In this document: positions 8,138 through 20,162 of the stretch, piece by piece
Layout: every line of letters starts with the position of its first letter
Numbering within the stretch: the stretch's first letter is position 1
NCBI GenBank assembly: GCA_900107575.1
Contig: FNQX01000010.1
Coordinates: 1 to 64,000, forward strand
DNA from: Lachnospiraceae bacterium NK3A20
Lineage (GTDB): Bacteria; Bacillota; Clostridia; Lachnospirales; Lachnospiraceae
Length of the DNA: 64,000 nt
Direction: 5' to 3'
Made by a program: the position numbers and the translations under genes
The notes under the pieces: model-generated
What the model saw: only the letters and a program-made list of their open reading frames with translations
What the model was told of the DNA's origin: nothing
The model's database searches: none

Positions 8138-8195
8138 GATCGCCACTGCAGCATGATGTAGAATTCAAACAAAAAATAATTTGGAGGAAATTAAG

Positions 8196-8567
8196 ATGGC
8201 AAAGTTATCCACAGATGAGATTCTTGATGCGATCAAAGAGTTATCCGTTCTCGAACTGAACGATCTCGTAAAGAAGGTAGAAGATGAGTTCGGCGTTTCC
8301 GCAGCAGCAGGTGTTGTTGTTGCAGCCGGCGCTGCTGCTCCTGCAGCAGAAGAGAAGACTGAGTTCGACGTTGAGCTGACTGAGGTTGGCCCGAACAAGA
8401 TCAAGGTCATCAAGGTTGTTCGTGAGGCTACTGGCCTCGGCCTGAAGGAGTCCAAGGACCTCGTTGAGGGCGCTCCCAAGGTTGTTAAGGAAGCTCTTCC
8501 CAAGGCTGAGGCTGACGATCTCAAGGCTAAGCTCGAGGAGCAGGGCGCTAAGGTTACTCTCAAGTAA
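8196..8567 (+). CDS. rplL: 50S ribosomal protein L7/L12
   Basis: The stalk protein that recruits translational GTPases. The start is ATG at 8196 with GGAGG upstream; an in-frame start at 8181 would lie ahead of that site. The 123-residue protein has the N-terminal dimer domain ([20 protein letters not shown]), an Ala-rich hinge, and the C-terminal domain with [20 protein letters not shown] and the conserved [10 protein letters not shown] terminator 26 bases after the stop separates it from rpoB. Confidence 0.98.
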   Translation: MAKLSTDEILDAIKELSVLELNDLVKKVEDEFGVSAAAGVVVAAGAAAPAAEEKTEFDVELTEVGPNKIKVIKVVREATGLGLKESKDLVEGAPKVVKEALPKAEADDLKAKLEEQGAKVTLK

Positions 8568-8593
8568 TCACAGTCATACCGATTGCCTTTTGA

Positions 8594-8626
8594 GACTGTC
8601 GCGGTTTACCGCGGCAGTCTTTTTTT
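8594..8626 (+). terminator. Rho-independent terminator after rplL
   Basis: GACTGTCGCGG (8594-8604) pairs with CCGCGGCAGTC (8609-8619) with loop TTTA, followed by seven T. Strong intrinsic terminator separating L10-L12 from rpoBC. Confidence 0.92.
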
Positions 8627-8640
8627 CATGCAAAAAGGAC

Positions 8641-8669
8641 TTGATTATTGCCGGGCACTGGGATATCAT
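8641..8669 (+). promoter_or_regulatory. Promoter of rpoB-rpoC
   Basis: TTGATT (8641-8646) and TATCAT (8664-8669) are spaced by exactly 17 bases. It lies just after the rplL terminator and 140 bases before rpoB, leaving a long untranslated leader. A separate promoter would explain how rpoBC escapes the terminator. Confidence 0.55.
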
Positions 8670-8809
8670 TGTATGCGCTATGTTCTGCAATTATGCCCTA
8701 CTATGCTCTCCTTAAGGATTAAGTTCCGGAAGAGAAAGCGGTGTAAAGGCTAGAATGTGAAATGTTATGAACTCACAAGATTTTCATACAACAGAACGAG
8801 GTGAAGTGA

Positions 8810-11800
8810 ATGGATAAAATCAGGCTGCATCCTGTCGGAAAGGGTGAAAGCATCCGCATGAGCTATGCTCCCAACAGGAAGAATCTGAAGACAGGGGATG
8901 GACAACCCTTTGAGATGCCCAACCTCCTGGATGTTCAGAAGTCTTCCTACCAGTGGTTCCTGGATCAGGGACTCAAGGAGGCATTCGAGGATATTTTCCC
9001 GATCGAGGACTACAATGGCAAGCTGACGCTGGACTTTGTCAGCTACCAGCTTCGCACGGACAAGATGGATAAGAACAAGAATACCATCGCGAAGTGCAAA
9101 GAGAGGCACGCAACCTATGCAGCACCCCTGGAGGTCAAGGTACGTCTGACTGACAAGGATACCAACAAGGAGATCAAGGAGCAGGATATCTTCATGGGCG
9201 ATCTTCCGCTGATGACGGATACCGGCACCTTTGTGATCAACGGCGCGGAGCGTGTCATCGTTTCCCAGTTGGTCCGTTCTCCCGGAATTTACTATGGCAT
9301 TGACCATGATAAATATGGCAAGGCGCTCTATTCCTGCACCGTCATCCCCAACCGTGGCGCTTGGCTGGAGTACGAGACGGATGCGAACGATGTCTTCTAC
9401 GTACGTGTTGACCGTACCAGAAAGGTTCCCGTCACTGTCCTGATCCGTGCGCTCGGCATCGGCATGGACGACGAGATCATTGACATGTTCGGCGACGAGC
9501 CGAAGCTGAGAGGCTCCTTCTCCAAGGATCCTTCTCACGACTATGAGTCTGGACTTCTGGAACTGTACAAAAAGATCCGTCCCGGCGAACCTCTCTCTGT
9601 CGAGAGCGCGGACACGCTGATCAACTCCATGTTCCTGGATCCCAGACGTTATGATCTGGCGAAGGTCGGCAGATACAAGTTCAATAAGAAGCTCGCGTTC
9701 GCGAACCGCATCACCGGCCTTGCTCTGGCGGAGGATGTGGTCGACACCGCCAACGGTGACATCATTGCCAGCGCAGGCGACGTAGTAACGCGCGAGGTTG
9801 CGGACGAGATCCAGAATGCGGCGATTCCCTATGTATGGGTTTCCACAGAAACAAAGGACCGCGTGAAGGTGCTGTCCAACCTCATGGTAGACATCACGCA
9901 CTTCGTTGACTGTGATCCGGAGGAACTGGGCATTGAGAGCGCCAGCCACCTCGTATATTATCCTGCACTTCGTGACATCCTGATCCAGTATCAGGACAAC
10001 TCCGACGCGGAGGGCCTTGCGGACGCCCTGAAACAGAACGTCAAGGAGCTCATCCCGCTGCATATCACGAAGGAGGACATCTTCGCTTCGATCAACTACA
10101 ACATGCACCTGGAGTACGGTGTCGGCAACAAGGATGATATTGACCACCTTGGCAACCGCCGTATCAGAAGAGTCGGCGAGCTGTTACAGAATCAGTACAG
10201 AATCGGTCTCTCCAGACTCGAGAGAGTCGTACGCGAGAGAATGACGACGCATGACGCTGCCGAGGAGATCACGCCGCAGGCACTCATCAATATCAAGCCC
10301 GTACAGGCGACGGTGAAGGAGTTCTTCGGTTCTTCCCAGCTGTCCCAGTTCATGGACCAGAACAACCCGCTCTCCGAGATCACGCACAAGAGACGTCTCT
10401 CCGCGCTGGGTCCCGGCGGTCTCTCCAGAGACCGTGCCGGATTCGAGGTCCGCGACGTACACTATACGCACTATGGACGCATGTGCCCCATTGAGACACC
10501 AGAAGGCCCGAACATCGGTCTGATTAACTCTCTGGCGGCATACGCGAAGATCAATAAATACGGCTTCGTCGAGGCTCCTTACAGGAAAATCGACCAGAAC
10601 GATCCGAACGGTCCCCGTGTCACGGACGAAGTTGTCTACATGACCGCGGACGAAGAGGATAACTACCATGTAGCGCAGGCTTCCACGAAGCTGGATGAGA
10701 ACGGCTACATTGTGGATGACTATGCATCCGGCCGTTACAGAACGGAGACTTCCTCCTATCCGAGAACAATGTTCCAGTACATGGACGTATCTCCCCGCAT
10801 GGTATTCTCGGTTGCGACCAGCCTCGTACCGTTCCTGCAGAACGATGATGCGAACCGTGCCCTCATGGGATCCAACATGCAGCGCCAGGGCGTACCGCTG
10901 ATCAAGTGCGACGCACCTATGGTTGGCACCGGCATGGAAGAGAAGGCGGCAAGGGATTCCGGCGTCTGCATAATCGCAGAGAAGTCCGGTACCGTTACCT
11001 TCGTTGACGCAACGAGAATCGACATGGCATACGACGACGGCACGAGTGATGTGCTCTATCTCACGAAGTACCTTCGTTCCAACCAGTCCAACGCATACAA
11101 CCAGAAGCCCGTTGTCAGCACGGGAGATCACATCGATGCCGGAGACATTCTGGCAGACGGCGCCTCCACTGACCACGGCGTTCTGGCACTCGGCAGGAAC
11201 CCGCTCATCGGATTCATGTGCTGGGAAGGCTACAACTACGAGGATGCCGTTCTCCTCTCTGAGAGAATGGTCAGAGACGATATGTACACCTCCATCAACA
11301 TCGAGGAGTACGAGGCGGAGGCAAGAGATACCAAGCTCGGACCCGAAGAGATTACCCGCGACGTTCCCGGTGTCGGTGAAGATGCTCTGAAGGATCTCGA
11401 CGAGGACGGTATCATCCGTATCGGCGCCGAGGTGAAGGCTGGAGATATCCTGGTCGGCAAGGTAACACCCAAGGGCGAGACCGATCTGACGGCAGAGGAG
11501 AGACTCCTGCGCGCGATCTTCGGTGAGAAGGCTAGAGAGGTAAGAGATACTTCCCTCAAGGTGCCGCACGGCATGTACGGCATCATCATTGATACCAAGG
11601 TCTTCACCAAAGAGGCTGACGACGAGCTTCCTCCGGGAGTGAACAAGTCTGTCCGCATTTACATCGCGCAGAAGAGAAAAATCCAGGTCGGCGACAAGAT
11701 GGCCGGCCGTCACGGTAACAAGGGCGTTGTTTCCAGAGTCCTGCCGATCGAAGATATGCCTTACCTTCCGAATGGCCGTCCCCTGGATATCTGCCTGAAC

Positions 11801-12751
11801 CCGCTCGGCGTACCTTCCCGAATGAACATCGGCCAGGTCCTGGAGCTGCATCTGTCTCTCGCGGCAGAGGTGCTCGGCTTCAAGGTGACGAGCCCGAACT
11901 TCGACGGCGCGAACTACGATGACATCAGGCTTCTCCTGCAGATGGCGAATGACTATGTCAACACCAGCTGGGAAGAGTTCCAGGCCAAGTGGGCAGACAA
12001 GACAGAGCCCGAGATCATGCAGTATCTGGGCGAGCATCTGGACCACAGAGCTGAGTGGGCCGGCGTTCCGATCACGGAAGACGGCAAGGTTCAGCTGCGC
12101 GATGGCCGCACCGGTGAGAATTTCGACAACAAAACCTCCATCGGTTTCATGCACTACATGAAGCTGCACCACATGGTAGACGACAAGATCCACGCGCGTT
12201 CTACCGGCCCTTACTCTCTCGTAACACAGCAGCCTCTGGGCGGCAAAGCGCAGTTCGGCGGCCAGCGTTTCGGAGAAATGGAAGTTTGGGCACTGGAAGC
12301 TTACGGCGCCGCTTATACACTGCAGGAAATCCTGACCGTGAAGTCCGATGACGTTGTCGGCCGTGTCAAGACGTATGAGGCGATCATCAAGGGTGAGAAC
12401 ATTCCGGAAGGTGGTGTTCCTGAATCCTTCAAGGTACTGTTGAAGGAGCTGCAGGCACTGGGCCTGGATGTCGAGGTGCTCAAGGATGACGGCAGCGTGG
12501 TAGAGATTTCCGAAGATATCGACTATGGCGATTCTGCGATTTACAAGTTCGCGATGGCCAATAACTTCAAAGATACCGGAGATACTGACAGAGCGTCACT
12601 CGCGCAGGGCGGCATGACGCTCCAGGAGTTCAACGCGGAAGGCGAGCTCCAGGAAGCGGAAGAGGAACCCGGCGAGACTGATGAGTATCAGCTGGAATCG
12701 GAGGATGAATCCCTGGAAGATTCCTACGATGATACCGCTGATCAGGAATAG
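8810..12751 (+). CDS. rpoB: DNA-directed RNA polymerase subunit beta
   Basis: The 1313-residue beta subunit of core RNA polymerase. Early motifs include [14 protein letters not shown]; the rifampicin pocket (about residues 505-540) reads [20 protein letters not shown] followed by [11 protein letters not shown], the wild-type sensitive pattern. [10 protein letters not shown] and the [20 protein letters not shown] block near the C-terminus complete the catalytic core. After this, the tail is strongly acidic ([21 protein letters not shown]), longer than in many relatives. The ATG follows a weak GAGGTGAAG. rpoC starts 82 bases downstream. No intact gene exists on the opposite strand despite long open frames there. 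Confidence 0.98.
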   Translation: MDKIRLHPVGKGESIRMSYAPNRKNLKTGDGQPFEMPNLLDVQKSSYQWFLDQGLKEAFEDIFPIEDYNGKLTLDFVSYQLRTDKMDKNKNTIAKCKERHATYAAPLEVKVRLTDKDTNKEIKEQDIFMGDLPLMTDTGTFVINGAERVIVSQLVRSPGIYYGIDHDKYGKALYSCTVIPNRGAWLEYETDANDVFYVRVDRTRKVPVTVLIRALGIGMDDEIIDMFGDEPKLRGSFSKDPSHDYESGLLELYKKIRPGEPLSVESADTLINSMFLDPRRYDLAKVGRYKFNKKLAFANRITGLALAEDVVDTANGDIIASAGDVVTREVADEIQNAAIPYVWVSTETKDRVKVLSNLMVDITHFVDCDPEELGIESASHLVYYPALRDILIQYQDNSDAEGLADALKQNVKELIPLHITKEDIFASINYNMHLEYGVGNKDDIDHLGNRRIRRVGELLQNQYRIGLSRLERVVRERMTTHDAAEEITPQALINIKPVQATVKEFFGSSQLSQFMDQNNPLSEITHKRRLSALGPGGLSRDRAGFEVRDVHYTHYGRMCPIETPEGPNIGLINSLAAYAKINKYGFVEAPYRKIDQNDPNGPRVTDEVVYMTADEEDNYHVAQASTKLDENGYIVDDYASGRYRTETSSYPRTMFQYMDVSPRMVFSVATSLVPFLQNDDANRALMGSNMQRQGVPLIKCDAPMVGTGMEEKAARDSGVCIIAEKSGTVTFVDATRIDMAYDDGTSDVLYLTKYLRSNQSNAYNQKPVVSTGDHIDAGDILADGASTDHGVLALGRNPLIGFMCWEGYNYEDAVLLSERMVRDDMYTSINIEEYEAEARDTKLGPEEITRDVPGVGEDALKDLDEDGIIRIGAEVKAGDILVGKVTPKGETDLTAEERLLRAIFGEKAREVRDTSLKVPHGMYGIIIDTKVFTKEADDELPPGVNKSVRIYIAQKRKIQVGDKMAGRHGNKGVVSRVLPIEDMPYLPNGRPLDICLNPLGVPSRMNIGQVLELHLSLAAEVLGFKVTSPNFDGANYDDIRLLLQMANDYVNTSWEEFQAKWADKTEPEIMQYLGEHLDHRAEWAGVPITEDGKVQLRDGRTGENFDNKTSIGFMHYMKLHHMVDDKIHARSTGPYSLVTQQPLGGKAQFGGQRFGEMEVWALEAYGAAYTLQEILTVKSDDVVGRVKTYEAIIKGENIPEGGVPESFKVLLKELQALGLDVEVLKDDGSVVEISEDIDYGDSAIYKFAMANNFKDTGDTDRASLAQGGMTLQEFNAEGELQEAEEEPGETDEYQLESEDESLEDSYDDTADQE

Positions 12752-12833
12752 GAATAAAGTTTTCATAGTTCCTGATGACCAGTGTCATGACCGGTGTCAT
12801 GTATAGCTGCCTGACAGCAGAATTGAGGGTAAT

Positions 12834-15800
12834 ATGCCGAATATGAAAGAAACGAATTACGAACCGCTCACATTCGATGCCATTCGTATCAGACTCGCGA
12901 GCCCGGACAAGATCAGCGGCGACGCGAGAGAGGGAAAAGGCTGGTCCTACGGCGAGGTAACGAAGCCCGAGACGATCAACTACAGAACGCTGAAGCCGGA
13001 AAAGGACGGCCTGTTCTGCGAGAAGATCTTCGGACCCACCAAGGACTGGGAATGTAAGTGCGGCAAATATAAGAAGATCAGATACAAGGGTGTGATCTGC
13101 GACCGCTGCGGCGTCGAGGTGACGAAGTCCTCTGTCCGCCGTGAGAGAATGGGCCACATCCAGCTGGCGGCGCCGGTATCTCACATCTGGTATTTCAAGG
13201 GAATTCCTTCCAGGATGGGTCTCATCCTGGATATGTCCCCGAAGGTACTCGAGAAGGTGCTGTATTTCGCAAGCTACATCGTACTCGACAAGGGCACGAC
13301 CGAGCTGGAGTATAAACAGGTCCTGTCCGAGAAGGAGTACCAGGACGCCCGGGAGAAGTGGGGCGGCAAGTTCCGCGCCGGCATGGGAGCAGAGGCGATC
13401 AAAGAGCTGCTCGTTGCCGTAGATATTGATAAGGAATACGAAGAGCTCAACGCGGAGATGCAGGAATCTACCGGTCAGAAGAGAGCCCGTATCATCAAGA
13501 GACTGGAAGTTGTCGAGGCCTTCAAGGAGTCCGGCAACGATCCATCCTGGATGGTCATGGACTGCATTCCGGTTATCCCTCCGGATCTTCGCCCCATGGT
13601 ACAGCTCGACGGCGGACGTTTCGCGACTTCCGACCTGAACGATCTGTACCGGAGAATCATCAACAGGAACAATCGTCTGAAGAGACTCCTGGAGCTGGGT
13701 GCTCCGGAGATCATCGTCAGGAACGAGAAGAGAATGCTGCAGGAAGCAGTAGATGCGTTGATCGACAACGGCAGAAGAGGCCGCCCCGTGACTGGCCCCG
13801 GCAGCCGTGCGCTGAAGTCTCTCTCCGATATGTTAAAAGGTAAGTCAGGCCGTTTCCGTCAGAACCTTCTGGGCAAGCGTGTCGACTACTCCGGCCGTTC
13901 CGTTATCGCGGTAGGTCCCGAGATGAAGATCTACCAGTGCGGCGTGCCGAAGGAGATGGCGCTCGAGCTCTTCAAGCCCTTCGTTATGAAGGAACTGGAG
14001 AAGAGAGGCATCTCTCAGAACATTAAGAACGCGAAGAAGCTCGTAGAGCGTGTGGATCCCCAGGTGTGGGATATCCTCGAGGACGTCATCAAAGAGCATC
14101 CCGTGATGCTGAACCGTGCGCCTACCCTGCACAGACTCGGTATCCAGGCTTTCGAGCCGGTACTGGTCGAAGGTAAGGCTATCCGCCTGCATCCTCTCGC
14201 CTGCACCGCGTTCAACGCCGACTTCGATGGCGACCAGATGGCCATCCATCTGCCGCTCTCTGTAGAGGCGCAGTCCGAGTGCAGATTCATGCTGCTCTCG
14301 CCCAATAACCTCTTAAAGCCTTCCGACGGCGGTCCCGTTGCGGTTCCGACGCAGGATATGGTACTGGGTGTTTACTACGTCACACAGGAGAGAGACGGCG
14401 AGCCCGGAGAGGGCAATTACTACGCTTCCATGAATGAGGCGTTCCTTGCCTATGTGAACAAGTACATCACCCTGCACAGCAGAATCCGCGTCAGACTGTC
14501 GAAACAGAAGGCGGACGGAGAGACTGTGACAGGCACCGTCGAAACGACACTCGGGCGCCTGCTGTTTAACGAGATCATCCCGCAGGATCTGGGCTTCGTA
14601 GACAGGTCCAAGCCGGAGAACTTCCTGGAGCCGGAGATCGACTTCATGGTCAAGAAGAAGGATCTGAAGAAGATCCTGCAGGCGGTCATCGACACCCACG
14701 GTACTTTCAAGTGCGCCGAGGTGGATGATGACATCAAGGCGTTCGGCTACAAGTGGTCCACGCTGGCAGGTCTGACGGTTTCCATCGCGGATATCCAGGT
14801 GCCTCCGGCGAAGCAGGAGATGCTGGAAGAAGGCCAGAAGACGGTCGACAAGATCGAGAAGAACTTCAGAAGAGGCCTCTTAACAGATGAAGAGCGTTAC
14901 AGATCGGTTGTCGAGACCTGGACGAGAGTCGATGGCGAGCTGACCGATGTCCTGCTCAAGTCGCTGGATAAGTACAACAACATCTTCATGATGGCAGACT
15001 CCGGTGCCCGTGGTTCCAACCAGCAGATTAAACAGCTGGCGGCGATGCGTGGTCTGATGGCCGATACACAGGGCCGTACCATCGAGCTGCCGATCAAGTC
15101 AAACTTCCGCGAGGGTCTGGACGTTCTGGAGTATTTCATGTCCGCCCACGGTTCCAGAAAGGGTATGTCGGATACTGCGCTCCGTACGGCAGACTCCGGT
15201 TACCTGACAAGACGAATGGTCGACGTTTCTCAGGAACTCATCATTCGTGAGATCGACTGCGCAGATGGCAAGGAAGTCATCCCCGGCATGAATGTCAAGG
15301 CGTTCATGGACGGCAGAGAGATGATCGAATCTCTGCACGACAGAATCCAGGGCCGTGTATCCTGTGAGGACATCAAGGACAAGGACGGCAACATCCTTGT
15401 GAAGAAGAATCACATGATCACCCCTACCCGTGCGAACGCGGTTATCGAGCGCGGCGTCAACAAGAAGGGGGAGGCGATCGACCCGCAGAAGGACAGCATC
15501 AAGATCAGAACGATCCTGACCTGCCGCAGCCACCTCGGCATCTGCGCGAAGTGCTACGGTGCGAACATGGCGACCGGCGAGATGGTTCAGGTCGGCGAGG
15601 CTGTCGGCATCATTGCCGCACAGTCCATCGGTGAGCCCGGCACCCAGCTGACCATGAGAACCTTCCACTCCGGCGGTGTTGCCGGCGGCGATATCACACA
15701 GGGTCTTCCCCGTGTCGAGGAGCTGTTCGAGGCACGTAAGCCGAAGGGACTTGCGATCATTTCCGACATTGCAGGCGACATCGCAGTCAAGGATACCAAG

Positions 15801-16574
15801 AAGACGCGCTCCGTCATCGTAACCAACGATGAGACGGGCGAATCCAAGGAGTACCCGATTCCTTACGGCTCCAGGATCAAGGTTCAGGACGGCCAGACCA
15901 TTGAGGCCGGCGACGAACTGACGGAAGGCTCGGTCAACCCGCACGATCTGTTGAAGATCAAGGGCATCCGTGCCGTGCAGGATTACCTGCTCCGCGAGGT
16001 TCAGAAGGTTTACCGTCTGCAGGGTGTAGATATCTGCGACAAGCACATCGAAGTTATCGTGAGACAGATGCTCCGCAAGGTACGCATCGAGGAGTCCGGA
16101 GATACGGAATTCCTGCCCGGGAGCCTCGTTGACTTCCTCGACTTCGAGGAGACGAACGAGAAGATCGCTGACGAGGGCGGCAGATCCGCGGAAGGCAAGC
16201 GCATCATCCTGGGGATCACCAAGAGTGCACTGGCAACCGATTCCTTCCTGTCTGCGGCTTCCTTCCAGGAGACGACCAAGGTTCTGACCGACGCGGCGAT
16301 CCGCGGCAGAGTGGATCCTCTGATCGGTCTCAAGGAGAACGTGATCATCGGCAAGCTGATCCCTGCGGGAACCGGCATGAAGAGATACCGTTACACGAAG
16401 CTCAATACGGACGCACGCATCGCAGCACAGACAGTCGTGATGAACAACGACATCCTGGACGAGGATGCGAAAGAGGCACCGGATGCACCTGCAGCACTGG
16501 AAGAGAATCCGGATGTCGTCTCTGCCGAAGAGCTGGATGTAACAACGGAAGATATGCCTGTAGAAGTACAGTAA
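12834..16574 (+). CDS. rpoC: DNA-directed RNA polymerase subunit beta'
   Basis: The 1246-residue beta' subunit carries the catalytic magnesium site NADFDGDQM (about residues 461-469). The N-terminal zinc ribbon is [13 protein letters not shown]...CDRCG (about residues 66-85); the second zinc site includes [13 protein letters not shown] (about 900). The trigger-loop neighbourhood shows [16 protein letters not shown]. Start ATG at 12834 follows GAGGG. The C-terminus ends in a short acidic tail. It is co-transcribed with rpoB, and a terminator follows that overlaps the start region of the next operon. Confidence 0.98.
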   Translation: MPNMKETNYEPLTFDAIRIRLASPDKISGDAREGKGWSYGEVTKPETINYRTLKPEKDGLFCEKIFGPTKDWECKCGKYKKIRYKGVICDRCGVEVTKSSVRRERMGHIQLAAPVSHIWYFKGIPSRMGLILDMSPKVLEKVLYFASYIVLDKGTTELEYKQVLSEKEYQDAREKWGGKFRAGMGAEAIKELLVAVDIDKEYEELNAEMQESTGQKRARIIKRLEVVEAFKESGNDPSWMVMDCIPVIPPDLRPMVQLDGGRFATSDLNDLYRRIINRNNRLKRLLELGAPEIIVRNEKRMLQEAVDALIDNGRRGRPVTGPGSRALKSLSDMLKGKSGRFRQNLLGKRVDYSGRSVIAVGPEMKIYQCGVPKEMALELFKPFVMKELEKRGISQNIKNAKKLVERVDPQVWDILEDVIKEHPVMLNRAPTLHRLGIQAFEPVLVEGKAIRLHPLACTAFNADFDGDQMAIHLPLSVEAQSECRFMLLSPNNLLKPSDGGPVAVPTQDMVLGVYYVTQERDGEPGEGNYYASMNEAFLAYVNKYITLHSRIRVRLSKQKADGETVTGTVETTLGRLLFNEIIPQDLGFVDRSKPENFLEPEIDFMVKKKDLKKILQAVIDTHGTFKCAEVDDDIKAFGYKWSTLAGLTVSIADIQVPPAKQEMLEEGQKTVDKIEKNFRRGLLTDEERYRSVVETWTRVDGELTDVLLKSLDKYNNIFMMADSGARGSNQQIKQLAAMRGLMADTQGRTIELPIKSNFREGLDVLEYFMSAHGSRKGMSDTALRTADSGYLTRRMVDVSQELIIREIDCADGKEVIPGMNVKAFMDGREMIESLHDRIQGRVSCEDIKDKDGNILVKKNHMITPTRANAVIERGVNKKGEAIDPQKDSIKIRTILTCRSHLGICAKCYGANMATGEMVQVGEAVGIIAAQSIGEPGTQLTMRTFHSGGVAGGDITQGLPRVEELFEARKPKGLAIISDIAGDIAVKDTKKTRSVIVTNDETGESKEYPIPYGSRIKVQDGQTIEAGDELTEGSVNPHDLLKIKGIRAVQDYLLREVQKVYRLQGVDICDKHIEVIVRQMLRKVRIEESGDTEFLPGSLVDFLDFEETNEKIADEGGRSAEGKRIILGITKSALATDSFLSAASFQETTKVLTDAAIRGRVDPLIGLKENVIIGKLIPAGTGMKRYRYTKLNTDARIAAQTVVMNNDILDEDAKEAPDAPAALEENPDVVSAEELDVTTEDMPVEVQ

Positions 16575-16580
16575 ATTCTG

Positions 16581-16609
16581 TTGACTTTTCACAAATGCAT
16601 AAGTATACT
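16581..16609 (+). promoter_or_regulatory. Promoter of rpsL-rpsG-fusA
   Basis: TTGACT (16581-16586) and TATACT (16604-16609) lie 17 bases apart, each five of six consensus bases. The start point would fall near 16616, inside the left arm of the rpoC terminator hairpin. Confidence 0.72.
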
Positions 16610-16612
16610 AAG

Positions 16613-16644
16613 GCGGTATGGCTGAAAAGCCGTACCGCTTTTCT
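16613..16644 (+). terminator. Terminator after rpoC, overlapping the str operon start point
   Basis: GCGGTATGGCT (16613-16623 region) pairs with AGCCGTACCGC (16628-16638) with loop GAAA, followed by TTTTCT. It terminates rpoBC transcripts. Transcripts from the promoter at 16581 would begin inside the left arm and so be unable to form the whole hairpin. Confidence 0.82.
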
Positions 16645-16697
16645 ATGCGCGGGAATAAGCCCGTGCGAACATTACTACGGCAAGGAGGTGAAATAGA

Positions 16698-17117
16698 ATG
16701 CCGACATTTAACCAGTTAGTTAGAAAGGGACGTGAGGCTTCCACGAAGAAGTCCAAGGCACCTGCACTTCAGGTAGGTTTCAACTCTCTGAAGAAGAAGA
16801 GCATCGATCAGTCCGCTCCTCAGAAGCGTGGCGTCTGCACAGCAGTTAAGACTGCAACCCCTAAGAAGCCTAACTCAGCTCTGAGAAAGATCGCCCGTGT
16901 ACGTCTTTCCAATGGAATGGAAGTTACATCCTACATTCCCGGAGAGGGACACAATCTTCAGGAGCACTCTGTTGTTATGATCAGAGGCGGAAGAGTTAAG
17001 GATCTCCCTGGTACAAGATATCACATTATCCGTGGTACGCTTGATACCGCAGGTGTTGCTAACCGTAAGCAGGCTCGCTCCAAGTATGGCGCAAAGAGAC
17101 CTAAAGCTGCAAAGTAA
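16698..17117 (+). CDS. rpsL: 30S ribosomal protein S12
   Basis: S12 lies at the decoding centre. The 139-residue protein has the conserved loop [20 protein letters not shown], with lysine at the position whose change gives streptomycin resistance, and the second loop [17 protein letters not shown]; both look wild type. The ATG follows AAGGAGG. It opens the rpsL-rpsG-fusA operon. In many Clostridia an L7Ae-like gene sits between rpoC and rpsL; none is present here. Confidence 0.98.
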   Translation: MPTFNQLVRKGREASTKKSKAPALQVGFNSLKKKSIDQSAPQKRGVCTAVKTATPKKPNSALRKIARVRLSNGMEVTSYIPGEGHNLQEHSVVMIRGGRVKDLPGTRYHIIRGTLDTAGVANRKQARSKYGAKRPKAAK

Positions 17118-17274
17118 TACTTTCTAATTTGTAACAGAATGTTGGATTCTATTAACGATAGATTTCTGTACATGAGCAGAGAATATCGCGGTCGGGCTAT
17201 CGAATAGATACCAGCATGGACACAGCAAAATAGTGAGTACCGATGAATTATCCATTGATAAGGAGGGAAGTATC

Positions 17275-17745
17275 ATGCCGCGTAAAGGACATGTACAGAA
17301 AAGAGATGTATTAGCTGATCCCTTATACAACAGCAAGGTCGTAACTAAGCTCGTCAACAGCATCATGCTGGATGGCAAAAAGGGCGTTGCGCAGAAGATT
17401 GTATACGGAGCATTCGCTAAGGTAGAAGAGAAGGCCGGTAAGCCTGCGCTCGAGGTTTTCGAGGGCGCAATGAACAACGTTATGCCTGTACTCGAAGTAA
17501 AGGCAAGACGTATCGGCGGTGCCACATATCAGGTACCTAATGAGGTAAGACCTGAGAGACGTCAGGCGCTTGCACTTCGCTGGATCACAATGTTCTCCCG
17601 TAAGAGAGGCGAGAAGACCATGGAAGACAAGCTCGCAGGCGAGATTCTCGATGCTTACAACAACACAGGCGCTTCTGTAAAGCGTAAGGAAGACATGCAT
17701 AAGATGGCTGACGCCAACAGAGCATTCTCCCATTACAGATTCTAA
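17275..17745 (+). CDS. rpsG: 30S ribosomal protein S7
   Basis: S7 nucleates assembly of the 30S head. The start is ATG at 17275, preceded by AAGGAGG; an in-frame ATG-like extension from 17233 lies before that site. The 156 residues show [20 protein letters not shown] at the start, [20 protein letters not shown] and the C-terminal [20 protein letters not shown]. It is separated from rpsL by 157 untranslated bases, longer than usual, and from fusA by 74. Confidence 0.98.
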   Translation: MPRKGHVQKRDVLADPLYNSKVVTKLVNSIMLDGKKGVAQKIVYGAFAKVEEKAGKPALEVFEGAMNNVMPVLEVKARRIGGATYQVPNEVRPERRQALALRWITMFSRKRGEKTMEDKLAGEILDAYNNTGASVKRKEDMHKMADANRAFSHYRF

Positions 17746-17819
17746 TCGTATTCACGGATCGCTCCGTGAATGCCATTAGAGATGAATACAGTTGTTCACA
17801 ACTTATGGAGGAATAACCT

Positions 17820-19970
17820 GTGGCACAATCAGAAACAAGAGAATATCCCCTGGACAGAACCAGGAACATCGGTATCATGGCACATATCGATGCAGGTAAG
17901 ACGACTCTGACCGAGCGTATCCTGTTCTATACCGGTGTTAACTATAAGATTGGTGAGACACACGACGGCACTGCGACCATGGACTACATGGAACAGGAGC
18001 AGGAGCGTGGTATCACCATCACGTCCGCGGCAACAACCTGCCACTGGACGCTGGAAGATCATCACAAAAGGAAGGCAGGCGCTCTCGAGCACCGTATCAA
18101 CATCATCGACACTCCCGGCCACGTAGACTTCACAGTAGAAGTTGAGCGTTCCCTCCGAGTTCTCGATGGCGCGGTTGGTGTCTTCTCTGCAAAGGGCGGT
18201 GTTGAGCCTCAGTCTGAGAACGTATGGAGACAGGCTGACAAGTACAACGTTCCCCGTATGGCATTCGTCAACAAGATGGATGTTGTCGGCGCAGACTACT
18301 ATGGCTGCATCGATCAGATCCGCGACAGACTCGGCAAGAATCCTATCGCGATCAACATTCCGATCGGCAAGGAAGATACCTATATCGGCCTGATTGATCT
18401 GTTCGAGATGGATGCTTACTATTATAAGAACGACGACGGCACTGACGTCGAGATTAAGCCCGTTCCCGATGAATTAAAGGACGAGGCGACCGAGTGGCAC
18501 GACAAGATGATCGAGCAGATCTGTGAGCTCGACGACGAACTGCTCGAGAAGTATCTCGAGGGCGGTGAGGAAGCCGTTACCACAGAGGAACTCAAGGCCG
18601 CACTTCGCAAGGCTACCATCGAGAGCAGAGCAGTACCTGTCTGCTGCGGTTCCGCTTACAAGAACAAGGGCGTACAGAAGTGCCTTGACGCTGTCATCGA
18701 GTACATGCCGTCTCCGGTTGACGTTCCTCCGGTAGAAGGCACAGATCTGGATGGCAACAAGACGGTGAGAAAGTCTGATGATGCTGAGCCGTTCTCGGCC
18801 CTGGCATTCAAGATTATCTCCGATCCGTTCGTCGGCAAGCTCGCGTTCATGCGCGTTTACTCCGGTACCTGCAAGGCCGGTTCTTATGTCCTTAACTCCA
18901 CGAAGGACAAGAAGGAGAGAATCGGACGTCTCTTACAGATGCACGCGAACCACAGAAAGGAGATTGATGAGGTCTTCTCCGGTGATATCGCTGCAGCCGT
19001 AGGTCTCAAGGTAACTGCAACCGGTGACACGCTCTGCGATGACGCACATCCCGTTATCCTCGAGTCCATGGAGTTCCCTGATCCGGTTATCGAACTCGCA
19101 ATTGAGCCCAAGACCAAGGCAGGCCAGGACAAGCTGACGGATGCACTGCAGAAGCTGGCAGAAGAGGATCCTACCTTCAAGGCACATACCGACAGCGAGA
19201 CGGGTCAGACCATCATCGCCGGCATGGGCGAGCTGCATCTGGACATCATCGTCGACAGACTCCTGCGTGAGTTCCACGTAGAGGCGAACGTCGGTGCTCC
19301 TCAGGTAGCTTACAAGGAAACCTTCACCAAGTCTGTGGATCAGGAGTACAAATACGCGAAGCAGTCCGGTGGTCGTGGTCAGTATGGTCACTGTAAGGTT
19401 AAGTTCGATCCCATGGATCCGAACGGCGAGCAGATTTATGACTTCGAGAACGCTGTTACCGGCGGTAATATCCCGAAGGAATACATCCAGCCTGTAGGTG
19501 ACGGTATCGAAGAGGCTATGAAGGCCGGCTCCCTCGGCGGCTATCCCGTTGTGGGCATCAAGGCTACGGTATACGATGGTTCCTACCATGAAGTCGACTC
19601 TTCGGAGATGGCTTTCCACATCGCAGGTTCCATGTGCTTCAAGGCCGCAATGGAGAAGGCAGCTCCTGCTCTCCTCGAGCCGGTCATGAAGGTTGAGGTT
19701 ACCATGCCGGAAGAGTACATGGGCGACGTCATCGGAGACATGAACTCCAGACGCGGACGTGTTACCGGTATGGAAGACATCCCCGGCGGCAAGCAGGTCA
19801 ACGGTTTCGTTCCTCTCTCTGAGATGTTCGGATACGCGACTGACCTTCGTTCCATGACACAGGGCCGTGGCAACTATTCCATGTTCTTCGAGAAGTACGA
19901 ACCCGTACCGAAGAACGTTGCCGACAAGGTTCTGGATCAGAGACAGAAGGAGCTGAGCGCAAAGCAGTAA
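17820..19970 (+). CDS. fusA: Translation elongation factor G
   Basis: The GTPase that drives ribosomal translocation and, with RRF, recycling. It uses a GTG start behind GGAGG. GTPase motifs are [23 protein letters not shown] and NKMD; downstream are the EF-G domains with [13 protein letters not shown] and the domain V block [13 protein letters not shown]. The 716-residue length exceeds the common 690-700, partly from a stretch of about 12 residues ([12 protein letters not shown]) just ahead of the G3 motif. A separate promoter serves the following tuf gene. Confidence 0.98.
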   Translation: MAQSETREYPLDRTRNIGIMAHIDAGKTTLTERILFYTGVNYKIGETHDGTATMDYMEQEQERGITITSAATTCHWTLEDHHKRKAGALEHRINIIDTPGHVDFTVEVERSLRVLDGAVGVFSAKGGVEPQSENVWRQADKYNVPRMAFVNKMDVVGADYYGCIDQIRDRLGKNPIAINIPIGKEDTYIGLIDLFEMDAYYYKNDDGTDVEIKPVPDELKDEATEWHDKMIEQICELDDELLEKYLEGGEEAVTTEELKAALRKATIESRAVPVCCGSAYKNKGVQKCLDAVIEYMPSPVDVPPVEGTDLDGNKTVRKSDDAEPFSALAFKIISDPFVGKLAFMRVYSGTCKAGSYVLNSTKDKKERIGRLLQMHANHRKEIDEVFSGDIAAAVGLKVTATGDTLCDDAHPVILESMEFPDPVIELAIEPKTKAGQDKLTDALQKLAEEDPTFKAHTDSETGQTIIAGMGELHLDIIVDRLLREFHVEANVGAPQVAYKETFTKSVDQEYKYAKQSGGRGQYGHCKVKFDPMDPNGEQIYDFENAVTGGNIPKEYIQPVGDGIEEAMKAGSLGGYPVVGIKATVYDGSYHEVDSSEMAFHIAGSMCFKAAMEKAAPALLEPVMKVEVTMPEEYMGDVIGDMNSRRGRVTGMEDIPGGKQVNGFVPLSEMFGYATDLRSMTQGRGNYSMFFEKYEPVPKNVADKVLDQRQKELSAKQ

Positions 19971-20018
19971 TTTCCCTCTAAAGAGCGAAGAAATGAGACT
20001 TATCGCACGGCAAATTGC

Positions 20019-20047
20019 TTGCCTAAAGGCAATATCTCAAGTATAAT
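20019..20047 (+). promoter_or_regulatory. Promoter of tuf
   Basis: A perfect TATAAT (20042-20047) is spaced 17 bases from TTGCCT (20019-20024). The -35 region is also the left arm of a small palindrome, TTGCCTAAAGGCAA (20019-20032), which could be an operator or be incidental. Confidence 0.7.
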
Positions 20048-20050
20048 ATT

Positions 20051-20122
20051 TGTCAGTGACTGATGCCAGGCAGTGATGCGTCCAATTGGCGCTTCCGGCG
20101 CCACATTGTTCAGTCACTGACA
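20051..20122 (+). promoter_or_regulatory. Large hairpin at the 5' end of the tuf leader
   Basis: TGTCAGTGACTGA (20051-20063) is perfectly complementary to TCAGTCACTGACA (20110-20122). An inner stem pairs TGGCGC (20087-20092) with GCGCCA (20098-20103). The likely transcription start (near 20054) falls in the left arm, so the tuf mRNA would begin with this structure, about 40 bases ahead of the AAGGAGG. It may stabilise the abundant mRNA; no known riboswitch class was recognised. Confidence 0.6.
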
Positions 20123-20162
20123 TATAGCAAAACTGTTATTATTTTCCAAGGAGGAAATAAAA

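Noticed and set aside
8205-8213. Perfect DnaA box TTATCCACA
   Set aside because: It lies within the rplL coding sequence as codons for conserved residues, stands alone, and there is no dnaA, dnaN or AT-rich unwinding region.
8765-12193. Very long minus-strand open frames opposite rpoB (460 and 669 codons)
   Set aside because: They mirror the codon structure of rpoB, have no ribosome binding sites and encode no recognisable domain; rpoB is certain.
15099-16592. 497-codon minus-strand open frame opposite rpoC
   Set aside because: Shadow of rpoC codon bias; composition unlike any protein family and no start signals.
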